From assembly GCA_022828085.1 (NCBI GenBank), contig JAJEIY010000073.1:1-64000 (forward strand): a stretch of DNA of 64,000 nt, written 5' to 3'. The translations under genes were made by a program, and so were the position numbers. The notes below the pieces were generated by a model. It was not told the DNA's origin, searched no databases, and saw only the letters and a program-made list of their open reading frames with translations. Of the stretch, positions 26,347-34,695 are shown piece after piece (the first letter of the stretch is position 1; each line of letters begins with the position of its first letter). The DNA is from Acidobacteriota bacterium (GTDB lineage: Bacteria; Acidobacteriota; Vicinamibacteria; Marinacidobacterales; Marinacidobacteraceae).

Positions 26347-27504
26347 CTACTTGAGGGGCTCTCCCGGCCGGATCCCGGCCAGGTACCCCTCGCACGGCTC
26401 GCAGCGGATTCCGCGCATCTCCAGCCGCTCGTCTCCCCGATACAGAAGCCGCGCCACCGCCTCCGGGTAGTCCTCCAGGAACGCCCGCAGCCCCCTGAGG
26501 TCGCGTTCACGGACTGTCACGCCGTTCTTCACCTCGAACGCCCAGAGTCCATCCTCGCCGTAGACGACGAAATCCACCTCGTTGCCCGACTTGGTGCGCC
26601 AGTAGGAGAGGCTTGCGTCGAGGCGCGAATAGTCGATCCAGGCGCGCAGGTGCTGGGCCACCAACCCCTCCAAGGCGCCGCCGTCGATCTCCTCGGGGCG
26701 GTCGAACGGACCCGCCGGGCGCGCGGCTCGAAACACCCCCACGTCGAACCAGTAGAACTTGGGATGCGCGACGAGCTGGCGTTTCTGCCGCTTCCGGAAC
26801 ACGGGCAGGCGGAACGCCAGGTAGAGGTCCTCGAAGATCGCGAGGTAGGCCTCGGTGGTCTTCCGGCCCGTGTGCGCCTCGCGTGCCACCTCGGCGATGT
26901 TGAGGACGGAGCCGTGCGAGAACGAGATGACCTCCACGATGCGGGCGAAGTCCTCCAGCCGGCGCACCAGGCCCTCGGCCTGCACCTCCTCGCGGATGGC
27001 GAGCGCTACGTATGTGTTCAGGGTTGCGTCGGGCGTATCCGAATCCCAGACGACCGGCAGCATGCCCCGGCGCAACGCGGCGGCGAGGTCGAAGGATGGC
27101 AACTCCGCCGCCATGAACGGGTGCATGCGCTCCAGCAGGAGCCGGCCGGCGAGCAGGTTGACGCCCGGGCGCTTCAGCTTGCGGGCAGAGGAACCGGCGA
27201 GCACGAACCGGGGCGCCGCCCGGCGACCCCGGCGCTCGATGAGATGGTGGACCACATCGAGCAGGGCGGGGACCCGCTGCACCTCGTCGAGGACGACGAC
27301 CTTCGCCTCGGGACTGCCGTCCACGAGTTCCCGGAGCCGTTCCGGACGCGCCGCGAAGCGCTGGTGGACTTCGGGCTGGAGCAGATCGACCCAGAGCGCG
27401 CCGGGGAAGACCTGCCGTAGCAGCGTGGACTTGCCCGTTCCCCGCGGGCCGAACAGGAAGTGACTCGCCTCCGGCGGCTGTAGTAATCGCCTGACAAATG
27501 CCAT
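26347..27504 (-). CDS. AAA+ ATPase with DUF4143 nuclease-like domain
   Basis: A 385-aa protein: Walker A GPRGTGKST (19-27), Walker B KVVVLDEVQ, sensor LAGSSARKL, then a helical/winged part (IAEVAREAHTGRKTTEAYL) and a PD-(D/E)XK-like core, NEVDFVVYGEDG followed by WAFEVKNG. It shares domain order with 10409-11557 but only moderate identity, so it is an independent acquisition. It lies just downstream of hsdR and is preceded by its own inverted repeat (27504-27527), suggesting separate control. Role unknown. Confidence 0.82.
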   Translation of the reverse strand: MAFVRRLLQPPEASHFLFGPRGTGKSTLLRQVFPGALWVDLLQPEVHQRFAARPERLRELVDGSPEAKVVVLDEVQRVPALLDVVHHLIERRGRRAAPRFVLAGSSARKLKRPGVNLLAGRLLLERMHPFMAAELPSFDLAAALRRGMLPVVWDSDTPDATLNTYVALAIREEVQAEGLVRRLEDFARIVEVISFSHGSVLNIAEVAREAHTGRKTTEAYLAIFEDLYLAFRLPVFRKRQKRQLVAHPKFYWFDVGVFRAARPAGPFDRPEEIDGGALEGLVAQHLRAWIDYSRLDASLSYWRTKSGNEVDFVVYGEDGLWAFEVKNGVTVRERDLRGLRAFLEDYPEAVARLLYRGDERLEMRGIRCEPCEGYLAGIRPGEPLK

Positions 27505-27527
27505 TTCTGCTGCCGATATGGCAGAAA
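27504..27527. promoter_or_regulatory. Nested inverted repeat at the DUF4143 start
   Basis: TTTCTGC (27504-27510) and GCAGAAA (27521-27527) flank TGCCGATATG. The inner TGCC-GATAT-GGCA is itself palindromic. It touches the start codon of the minus-strand ATPase gene and is a candidate operator. Confidence 0.45.
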
Positions 27528-27564
27528 CACTACCGGAAAGGCAGAGAAACGACCGAGTGGCGCG

Positions 27565-30500
27565 CTACGCGGCGGTTGCCCGGTCGTAGGCCAGCCCGAA
27601 CGAACGATCCGTGATCCAGCGCCGGAAATCCTCGTTCTGCGTGAACTGCTTGAAGAGCTCGGTGTCGTCCTTCATGAGCCCGGTGATGACGCGCTGGAGG
27701 GCCTTTTCGAATTCGATCCGGGCATTCTGATCGTCCGCCTGGCGCGCGGCGTTCTGGAACGCGGCATCCTGCGCGATGCGGGCCGGGATGGTCTCGGTGA
27801 TGAGCCGCCGCACGCGGTCTCCGTCTCGCCACTCGATGCCGCCGAAGCGTTCGTTGAACTGTTTGAGGATGTTGGACAACCGGTCCATTTCGGGCTCGGG
27901 CAAACCGCCGCCGTGCTGGGGCGTGACGGGGTCCAACTCACTGTCGTCGTCGGGGAGCAGGATCTTCTGCATCTGCCGTTTCTCGATGCGGTAGCTGTCC
28001 ATGTCGATCGTCTCGAGGATGCCCTTCGCGAGGTCATCCTCGTTGGGGGCGGGCAGCTTCGGGATCAGGAAGTTCAGGAAGATGGAGAGCCGTTCCCAGT
28101 CCGGGTTGCCGTAGGGGAGGACGGAAGCGAGGAACGCGTAGGTGCGGACGAAGCTCTTGGCGTTGCCCTTGAACTCCACCTGTCCGTCTTCGTCGAGATC
28201 CCGGAGATAGGCGGCCACGCACTCGTCGAGGATCGGGTCGAGCTGGTCGCGCTCGACGCCCTCGAGATAGGGGTCCACCACCCGGACTACCCGTTCCTTC
28301 GTATAGACCCCCGCGCCGTCGAGGTTGCTCTTCAGGTCGTGAAGCTTGTCGGGGTCGGTCTCGTCGGCGAGGATCGTCGTCCGGTAGTAGTCCGCGAAGG
28401 ACTCCCGGATCGTGTCCGTGTCGTTCAGGAAATCCAGCACGAACACGTCGTGCTTCTTCGGATGCGCGCGGTTCAGCCGGGAGAGCGTCTGCACCGCCTT
28501 GACCCCGCCGAGCGTCTTGTCCACGTACATCGTGTGGAGCAGCGGCTCGTCGTAGCCGGTCTGGAACTTGTCCGCGCAAACGAGGAACCGGTAGGGGTCC
28601 TCCCGGAACCGCTCGGCGATCTTCGCCGAGGGAAAGCCGTTCACGGACGCCTCGTTGACGGTCCTTCCGCCGAACTCGAAGTCCCCGGAGAACGCCACGA
28701 GAGCCTGGTGCGGGCTCTTGCGCTGGATCAGGTATTCGCGAATCGCGGTGAAGTACTGGTTGGCCCGTTCGATCCCGTTCGTGACGACCATCGCCCGCGC
28801 CGCACCGCCGATCTTGCCCCGCGCCAGAACGTGGTCGTGAAAGTGGTCCACCATGATCTCGGCCTTCAGGCGGATCGCGTGTTCCTGCCCCTCGACGAAC
28901 CGGCGGAGCTTCTTCTGGGCCTTACGGGCGTCGAACTCGGGGTCCTCGGGGACGCTCTTGGCCAGCTTGTAGAAGCTGTGGATCGGGGTGTACTGCGAGA
29001 GCACGTCCAGGATGAAGCCCTCCTGGATCGCCTGTTTCATGGTGTAGGTGTGGAAGGGGCGGTGTTTTACGGCGCCGTCGGGCTGCGGGTCCGGCTCGCC
29101 GAAGAGTTCGAGGGTCTTGTTCTTCGGGGTGGCGGTGAAGGCGAAGTAGCTGGCGTTCGGGAGCAGCTTGCGGGCTTCGATGATCCGGTTGATCCGGTCT
29201 TCGGTGGTTTCGTCCTCGCCCTTTCGGCCAGCCTCGGAGAGCGCCCTGGACATCGCCCCGCTCGTCTTGCCGCCCTGGCTGGAGTGCGCTTCGTCAATGA
29301 TGATCGCGAAACGCCGCCCCCGCTGTTCGTTCCCGATCTCGTCGAGGATGAACGGGAACTTCTGGACCGTCGAGATGACGATCTTCTTGCCGGATTCGAG
29401 AAACTCGCGCAGGTCGCCGGAGCGGTTCGCGTGCCCCACCGTCGCGCCGATCTCGGCGAACTGGCGGATCGTGGCGGCGATCTGGCGGTCGAGGATGCGC
29501 CGGTCGGTGACCACGATGATGGAGTCGAAGACCGTTTCGCCGTCCCTTGCGAGGCCGATGAGCTGGTGGGCGAGCCAGGCGATGGAGTTCGACTTGCCGC
29601 TCCCCGCCGAGTGCTGGATCAGGTACTTCCGGCCCGCGCCGTGTTCCGATGCGTCGGCGAGCAGCCGGCGCACGACGTCGAGCTGGTGGTAGCGCGGCCA
29701 GATCTGCTCCTTGCGCTTCTTTTTCGTGGTTTCGTCCTTGTGCGCCGTGACCTGGGCGTAGTTCTCGAGGATGTTCGCGAGGCTCTTGCGGGTGAGGACT
29801 TCGCGCCACAGGTAGTCGGTGCGGATGCCGTGCGGGTTCGGAGGATTGCCCGCGCCGTCGTTCCAGCCGCGGTTGAACGGCAGGAACCAGGACGCCTTCC
29901 CCTTGAGCTCCGTGCAGAACTGCACCGCGGCCTCGTCCACCGCGAAGTGCGCGGCGCAGCGGCCGAACTCGAAGAGTCTTTCCCGAGGGTTGCGGTCCTT
30001 TCGGTATTGGTGGACGGCGTCGGCCACCGTCTGTTTCGTGAGGTTGTTCTTCAGTTCGAAGGTGAAGACCGGGAGGCCGTTGATGAAGAGCCCGAGGTCG
30101 AGCGCCCGGCGCGTCTCGTCGCGGCTGTAGCGAAGCTGGCGGGTGACGGTGAACCGGTTCCGGTCGAAACGCTCGCGGGCTTTCGGGTTGTCGGCCGACG
30201 GCGTTCCGTAGAAGAAGGTGAGGTCATACGCGCCGTGCTTGACGCCACGGCGGAGGACGTCGATCGTGCCCCGCTTCGACACTTCCTTCTGAACGCGGGT
30301 GAGGAACTTCTTCTGCGCGGGGCCGTCTTCGCTCGCGAGCTGGAGCGCCGCGGCGGCGGCCGGCTGCGTCGCTTCGAGAAAGGCGGCGAGCTGCACCCGG
30401 TCCACGCAGTGCTCGCGGTCGTAGTCGCTCGGACTGCCGCAGCTCCACCCCACACCGCCGTAGGCGTGCTCCGGCTCCGCGATGTGGTCGTCGCCCGCCG

Positions 30501-30573
30501 GTTCACAGGCGCGACCCGTGAGCGCCCGGCAGATGAGCCGTTCGAGACCCCGCTCCGACGTGTCAGTGGTTAT
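27565..30573 (-). CDS. hsdR: Type I restriction enzyme R subunit (HsdR), probable AUA start
   Basis: Motor/nuclease subunit of a type I restriction system, 1002 aa. The N-terminal endonuclease core ends with ELK (173-175, VFTFELKNN). Superfamily-2 helicase motifs follow: Walker A HSAGSGKSN (321-329), DEAH in IIIDEAHSSQGG (427-430) and FAFTATP. The first 40 residues (TTDTSERGLERLICRALTG...) match HsdR N-termini but no ATG, GTG or TTG precedes them. An ATA at 30573 sits 7 nt after GGAGGGG (30581-30587), exactly where ATG would be expected. The first standard start (GTG 30453) would remove those 40 residues. Confidence 0.9.
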   Translation of the reverse strand: MTTDTSERGLERLICRALTGRACEPAGDDHIAEPEHAYGGVGWSCGSPSDYDREHCVDRVQLAAFLEATQPAAAAALQLASEDGPAQKKFLTRVQKEVSKRGTIDVLRRGVKHGAYDLTFFYGTPSADNPKARERFDRNRFTVTRQLRYSRDETRRALDLGLFINGLPVFTFELKNNLTKQTVADAVHQYRKDRNPRERLFEFGRCAAHFAVDEAAVQFCTELKGKASWFLPFNRGWNDGAGNPPNPHGIRTDYLWREVLTRKSLANILENYAQVTAHKDETTKKKRKEQIWPRYHQLDVVRRLLADASEHGAGRKYLIQHSAGSGKSNSIAWLAHQLIGLARDGETVFDSIIVVTDRRILDRQIAATIRQFAEIGATVGHANRSGDLREFLESGKKIVISTVQKFPFILDEIGNEQRGRRFAIIIDEAHSSQGGKTSGAMSRALSEAGRKGEDETTEDRINRIIEARKLLPNASYFAFTATPKNKTLELFGEPDPQPDGAVKHRPFHTYTMKQAIQEGFILDVLSQYTPIHSFYKLAKSVPEDPEFDARKAQKKLRRFVEGQEHAIRLKAEIMVDHFHDHVLARGKIGGAARAMVVTNGIERANQYFTAIREYLIQRKSPHQALVAFSGDFEFGGRTVNEASVNGFPSAKIAERFREDPYRFLVCADKFQTGYDEPLLHTMYVDKTLGGVKAVQTLSRLNRAHPKKHDVFVLDFLNDTDTIRESFADYYRTTILADETDPDKLHDLKSNLDGAGVYTKERVVRVVDPYLEGVERDQLDPILDECVAAYLRDLDEDGQVEFKGNAKSFVRTYAFLASVLPYGNPDWERLSIFLNFLIPKLPAPNEDDLAKGILETIDMDSYRIEKRQMQKILLPDDDSELDPVTPQHGGGLPEPEMDRLSNILKQFNERFGGIEWRDGDRVRRLITETIPARIAQDAAFQNAARQADDQNARIEFEKALQRVITGLMKDDTELFKQFTQNEDFRRWITDRSFGLAYDRATAA

Positions 30574-30733
30574 GTCGCGGCCCCTCCGCCATCACGCGCA
30601 CCTCAACGATCGTACAACGCCAGGAGTGCTGGCCTCCGGCTGGGCCCCCACCGGGAGGATTGGCCGCTCCGCACCAGCGGAGCGAAACCGAGTAGGCCCC
30701 CATGCCCGTTCGCATAGTTCCGGGCGGGAACCT

Positions 30734-32134
30734 TCAAAGCCCAGCGTGTCTTTCGTCGCCCGCAGTCGGCGCCTCCTCGTCGGGCAGCGAGGCCGCGGCG
30801 TCCCGCACGTCCAGCTTCCCGGTGACAACGTCGGCGATCAGGCGGGTTCGGTATTCGTTGAGGAGGCCGATTTCCCGTCGGATTCTCGCCACTGAGGCAT
30901 CGGTCTTCTTGGTTCGGTCCTCGAGAAACGCGCTGATGGCGCGCTGCTCAGGAATAGTGGGCCGGGTTACTCGCACGCTTCCGATCGCCCCTGTTCCCAG
31001 CCCGATGATGGTCGTACCTCGCGATTCCATAAGGAAGTAAGTGTTTGCTGCGGAGGAGCCGAGATACCCCAACAGGTAACGGGCGTTCATGCTTGGCGCA
31101 GTGATGCGGATCAACGCCAAGTGGTAGCCGCAGACGACATCCTGCAACGGTTCGGCAACTATCGCGACATCAGCGATTCGTGTTGGGACCACGGAATCCT
31201 TGGCGAGGACCAGATCGCCCTCGCGGAGGAGGAACCTTCTTCGCTCCTGCGTAGTCACCGATGCGTCCTCCAGACTTACGGTGTGCCGAATCTCGTCCAT
31301 GTTGTAGACGATGTCCGTGCCCAGAAACCGTACGGCGTGTTCATGCGCGCGCCTGTTCTTGTCAACGGGGCTAGCTCGGATATCTGTGACGTTCTTGAGC
31401 CGGATCACGTCCCAATGCTCCGGAACCCTTCCCAGCCAGTCCACGCCGGAGGGCTTGTAGGCGGGGTAGGGCTGGCCGGTGCGGACGTCGGTCCGGCCGA
31501 TCACGGCGTCGTGGATGAGCGCCTGCTTCTGTTCCTCCAGCCGCGCAATCAGCTTCTCCTTCGCCCGAATCGCCCGCCGAATCCGCCGATCCGCATGATC
31601 CAGAAACCGAACAATCGTGTCTTGTTCGGATGGAGTTGGAACGAATAGGCCGATTTCACGCACTCCGTGGGCCGATAGATCCCATTGCCCAATGCGTACG
31701 CCCTCGGACGCCTGTGCGAAGAAGGGGACGTATGCCTTCGACCTGATGGCAGCGTTGAAGAAAGCGTGATCGATCCCCTTGATTCCGAAGACGAAGTAGG
31801 CGGGGCTGACGATGCCGTGAAATCGCGATATGCCATAGGAGCCTTGCCACGCCTTCATCTTGTTCATGGCGAACTGTCCCTTCCGAACGACTTTGTAGTT
31901 CGTGAGATCCTCCGGGATGAAGTTGCGATTCTCACTTTGCGAAGTGATGTCGCGCAGGACAACGCCTCTCTCGCGGACCACAGAGAGCAAGGGCAGTTCG
32001 GGGTGGTTCCTCTGAGTGTTCGGCTCCAGAACGTGCCGAAGCTTGCGAACTTCCCAGTGCTGAGGAACGTCCCCCAGCCACTCGACGCCGGATTCCCTGT
32101 AGTTGGGGTACGGCCGGAGATTCTGCGCGTTCAC
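30734..32134 (-). CDS. hsdS: Type I restriction specificity subunit (HsdS)
   Basis: DNA-recognition subunit, 466 aa, with two target-recognition domains: residues about 15-180 (WLGDVPQHWEVRKLRHV ... TPSEQDTIVRFLD) and 220-420 (WLGRVPEHWDVIRLKNV ... TIPEQRAISAFLED). Each is followed by a conserved spacer helix (ADRRIRRAIRAKEKLIARLE; SVARIRREIGLLNEYRTRL). The two different TRDs imply an asymmetric bipartite target. GTG start overlaps the Mrr-like stop as GTGA. A 160-nt gap with a CGCTCCG-type hairpin separates it from hsdR. Confidence 0.92.
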   Translation of the reverse strand: MNAQNLRPYPNYRESGVEWLGDVPQHWEVRKLRHVLEPNTQRNHPELPLLSVVRERGVVLRDITSQSENRNFIPEDLTNYKVVRKGQFAMNKMKAWQGSYGISRFHGIVSPAYFVFGIKGIDHAFFNAAIRSKAYVPFFAQASEGVRIGQWDLSAHGVREIGLFVPTPSEQDTIVRFLDHADRRIRRAIRAKEKLIARLEEQKQALIHDAVIGRTDVRTGQPYPAYKPSGVDWLGRVPEHWDVIRLKNVTDIRASPVDKNRRAHEHAVRFLGTDIVYNMDEIRHTVSLEDASVTTQERRRFLLREGDLVLAKDSVVPTRIADVAIVAEPLQDVVCGYHLALIRITAPSMNARYLLGYLGSSAANTYFLMESRGTTIIGLGTGAIGSVRVTRPTIPEQRAISAFLEDRTKKTDASVARIRREIGLLNEYRTRLIADVVTGKLDVRDAAASLPDEEAPTAGDERHAGL

Positions 32135-33174
32135 TCTGTCGAATCTTCAGGAACGAGCATCCACACGCGCTTGAGTGGTAACTCTGCCTGGATCTCCGCA
32201 GGGAGCCGCTCGTAGTTCTCGTATATGGCTCGGACAAGGGCAATGTCGTCCCAGAGCCGGACGATGAAATGACTTTGCCGAGACTCCCTCAGAACGACCT
32301 TGTTGAAGCCACCCCAACAGACGAGCAATCCCTGCTCCGCCTTGAAGGTCTGCATGGTGCCTTGAAGAGCGCGATAGACCGTAACGTCGGCCGGAGCTTT
32401 CTGCGATTTGACCTGGACGCAAAGCCGTGGCGCATCCAGTCCCAGAGAACCGCGCCCCGCGAGGATGTCCACGCCGCCATCGGGACCCGGAGGTGAAAGG
32501 TCGGTCTCCCACCCTTCGGCTTTGAGCACTGCGTTCACGAGCACGGCCATCTCGTGCCCCTTGAATCGTGATTCCACCCGCGCCACGACCTGGTCGTGCG
32601 CCAGCTCCGCAAGATCCGTGATCTCGTTGGAGGATGCAGTAGTGGACTCGGGAGTCTCGTTCTTGTCTTCCGTCACCGCGGGGTCCGGGTTCCCATCGAA
32701 AACGGCCGCCACGCGGCGGGCCGCGTCATTCCGGCGAATTCGGCAGACGGTCATCGCCGACCCGAAGGAATAGCGAAGATCCTGTCCAAAAGTAGAGCGC
32801 GGCACGTCGGGGCGCGACCACCGTACGGGCCGCGTGTGGCGTAGTTCGCCATTGACGGTGGTGTGGCGATAGGGGCCCGTCACTCGGCCGATGGCGATTT
32901 GCGAAGTGTTCTTGCGAGGCAAGACGACGAAATCATCCTCGCGCATCGAGAGAACGAATGCCGAGAGTTGGCCGGACAGGTTTGCCCGCTTCCCTGGCTT
33001 TGCATCTGGAAACGCGGCCTCGACCAGCTTCGTCACGGCGTTCTTGTCGTGCGCCCCATTGAGGGACGGCACGTCACGGAAGCCGAGAATGGCCAAGCCT
33101 TCCACGAGGGCGAGATCTTCGTCCTCACCGTGTCGGCCAGCTCGGGCCAGATAGACCCTCGGGGACTCGCTCAT
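32131..33174 (-). CDS. Mrr-type PD-(D/E)XK restriction endonuclease
   Basis: A 347-aa protein from ATG 33174. The N-terminal half (about 1-150) is the DNA/modification-sensing-like region found in such proteins (EDDFVVLPRKNTSQIAIGRV). After a Glu/Thr/Ser linker comes an Mrr-type nuclease domain (GHEMAVLVNAVLKAEGWETD, then DGGVDILAG and CVQVKSQ as the D...QxK core). It is wedged between hsdM and hsdS and overlaps hsdS by 4 nt. Type IV enzymes cut modified DNA, so its presence inside a modifying operon is notable. Confidence 0.82.
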   Translation of the reverse strand: MSESPRVYLARAGRHGEDEDLALVEGLAILGFRDVPSLNGAHDKNAVTKLVEAAFPDAKPGKRANLSGQLSAFVLSMREDDFVVLPRKNTSQIAIGRVTGPYRHTTVNGELRHTRPVRWSRPDVPRSTFGQDLRYSFGSAMTVCRIRRNDAARRVAAVFDGNPDPAVTEDKNETPESTTASSNEITDLAELAHDQVVARVESRFKGHEMAVLVNAVLKAEGWETDLSPPGPDGGVDILAGRGSLGLDAPRLCVQVKSQKAPADVTVYRALQGTMQTFKAEQGLLVCWGGFNKVVLRESRQSHFIVRLWDDIALVRAIYENYERLPAEIQAELPLKRVWMLVPEDSTE

Positions 33175-33297
33175 CAACTATTTCCTCGTTGGCTGTTTCG
33201 CCCGCCCTGCGGTGGGCGGTGCTGATCTGAAGGGCTCTACCCGGAGGACTGCTCAAGATTCCCGGCCGTTTGCGCCGACACGGTCTTGGTGCGGCAG

Positions 33298-33440
33298 CGG
33301 TTGCGGTGTCGCTCCGCTGGCGCGGAGCGGCCAGTCCTCCCGGTGCGGGCGCGGCAGGAGGCCGCCGCTCCGAGGCCGGTGCGATGGCTCGCCGTTACGC
33401 TCCGCTGGCGCGGAGCGGTACCGGTCTGAAGACCGGCGCT
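33298..33440. repeat. REP-like hairpins between Mrr gene and TA block
   Basis: Two copies of the hairpin CGCTCCGC-TGGC-GCGGAGCG (near 33300-33321 and 33398-33417); the second is followed by CCGGTCT-GA-AGACCGG (33421-33436) and CGCTCCC. They fill most of the gene-free 33175-33494. Confidence 0.65.
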
Positions 33441-33494
33441 CCCTCCCCCGACCCTCCCGCGGGCCCGCCACCGTCCTCGGGGGACGCTCGGTCG

Positions 33495-33716
33495 TCACGG
33501 GTCGGTTGGCGTCGGCGCGGTCCGCTCTTCGGGCGGGGCGGGTCCCGCTGTGCGACCCGCCAGTCGGCGGACGAGCGGCTGGGAGTAGCGGCGCGACCTG
33601 AGCCACCGGCTCAAATGCTCGTCGGACAGTCCACCCATGTCGGCGCTGATCTGATCGCGAATCCGCCGCATGGTCGCCACGCAGTCGAACTCTTTGGCGG
33701 GCCGCTCGGTCGTCAT
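33495..33716 (-). CDS. Small antitoxin-like protein (third copy of the domain)
   Basis: A 73-aa protein starting at an ATG that overlaps the upstream PIN-gene stop as ATGA. It opens MTTERPAKEFDCV and contains RIRDQI and HLSRWLRSRR, matching the small protein at 34480-34695 and the C-terminal tail of the intervening PIN protein. Such short proteins commonly neighbour PIN toxins, so an antitoxin role is likely though not shown. The C-terminal 20 residues are Pro/Glu-rich and probably disordered. Confidence 0.62.
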   Translation of the reverse strand: MTTERPAKEFDCVATMRRIRDQISADMGGLSDEHLSRWLRSRRYSQPLVRRLAGRTAGPAPPEERTAPTPTDP

Positions 33717-34483
33717 GGATTGCTTCGCGGAGCCGGCGGCCGCGTGCTCTCCGGAGGAACCTTGCGGGCCTTCAGCGCGGCCAGTCTTGGATCTGTGGGT
33801 CGCCGGGATCGAAGCCATCGCACGAACTCCTCGGAGGACATGTCCTCGGTCTCTTCGTGGATCCGGGCGCGAGCTTCGCGCACGAAGCGGATACAGTCGA
33901 AGCCATTCTTCGGCGGTGGCTCCCATGCGCTCAGAGGCCGGGGATCCCAGACCTTGATCTCCGGATGGCCTAGCCGTTCGTTCACTTCGTTGATGGCGCG
34001 CTCGCGGGGCCATTCCGCCAGCCTTCCGCACCAGGTCGCGAACGAATCCACGCCGGCGACACTCGCGACGGCAACGTGCAGCGCGTCGTCGCGTCGCTCC
34101 GGGGAGAAGGCTCCGGCTGCGCGATAGGCGCCGGCCAGTGTTTTTGCCTCGTCGGACACCTCGACAGTTTCGATGTGCGCCTCAGGCACGCCGCGCATCC
34201 ACGCTTGGACCGCATCCGGGGCGGATCGCAGCGCGCGGGTGATCTCCCCTGAAGTCACGAGAGTGGACCATCCGCCCTGGAAGTATTCGAACAACTGCCG
34301 CGAAGGCCCTTGAAGCTTCTCGTCCTCGCAGCCTTCGATCACCGAGAGGTCCGCGTAGATGCGGCGCTTGCTGCCCAAGACCCGCCATTCGGCGGCGGTG
34401 TACCCAGGCGGCGCTCCTCCCGACTCCTGTTCGGGTCCGTTTGTCCGTTCCGCCGCCTTCCCGACGGGACGATCGTTCGTCAT
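33713..34483 (-). CDS. PIN-domain toxin with fused antitoxin-like C-terminus
   Basis: A 256-aa protein. Residues about 40-185 are a PIN ribonuclease domain with acidic residues Asp45 (RIYADLSVIEG), Asp133 (RRDDALHVA) and Asp146 (VAGVDSFAT). Residues about 192-235 (GFDCIRFVREARARIHEE ... FVRWLRSRR) repeat the separate small antitoxin-like proteins on either side. Both ends overlap their neighbours by 4 nt. The first 38 residues are low-complexity. Fusing toxin and antitoxin-like parts suggests built-in inhibition, an inference. Confidence 0.72.
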   Translation of the reverse strand: MTNDRPVGKAAERTNGPEQESGGAPPGYTAAEWRVLGSKRRIYADLSVIEGCEDEKLQGPSRQLFEYFQGGWSTLVTSGEITRALRSAPDAVQAWMRGVPEAHIETVEVSDEAKTLAGAYRAAGAFSPERRDDALHVAVASVAGVDSFATWCGRLAEWPRERAINEVNERLGHPEIKVWDPRPLSAWEPPPKNGFDCIRFVREARARIHEETEDMSSEEFVRWLRSRRPTDPRLAALKARKVPPESTRPPAPRSNP

Positions 34484-34695
34484 GGATCGGCCCGAGGAGC
34501 CGGGGTGCGTCTGCCCTTTGGCGCCACTCGCTCATCGAACAACCCAGCCAGGCCGGGGTGCTGGGGCCGCCGCGTTTCGAACCAATGGATCTGTTCCTCA
34601 CGGGACTTGCCCTCGAGTGCCGCGTTGATCCGGGCCCGGGCTTCGCGCACGAAGCGGATGCAGTCGAATTCCTTGGCGGGAGGTTCAGTCGTCAT
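34480..34695 (-). CDS. Small antitoxin-like protein (first copy)
   Basis: A 71-aa protein, MTTEPPAKEFDCIRFVREA..., with a helix ARARINAALEGKSREEQIHW and FETRR. It overlaps the end of the HsdM-PIN gene by 11 nt and the following PIN gene by 4 nt. The family resembles short antitoxin partners of PIN toxins of the CEDxEF type. It is the likely cognate inhibitor of the PIN domain fused to HsdM. Confidence 0.65.
   Translation of the reverse strand: MTTEPPAKEFDCIRFVREARARINAALEGKSREEQIHWFETRRPQHPGLAGLFDERVAPKGRRTPAPRADP

Noticed and set aside
27913..30717. A 934-residue plus-strand frame opposite hsdR
   Set aside because: An antisense shadow of hsdR; composition is low-complexity and hsdR motifs on the other strand are clear.
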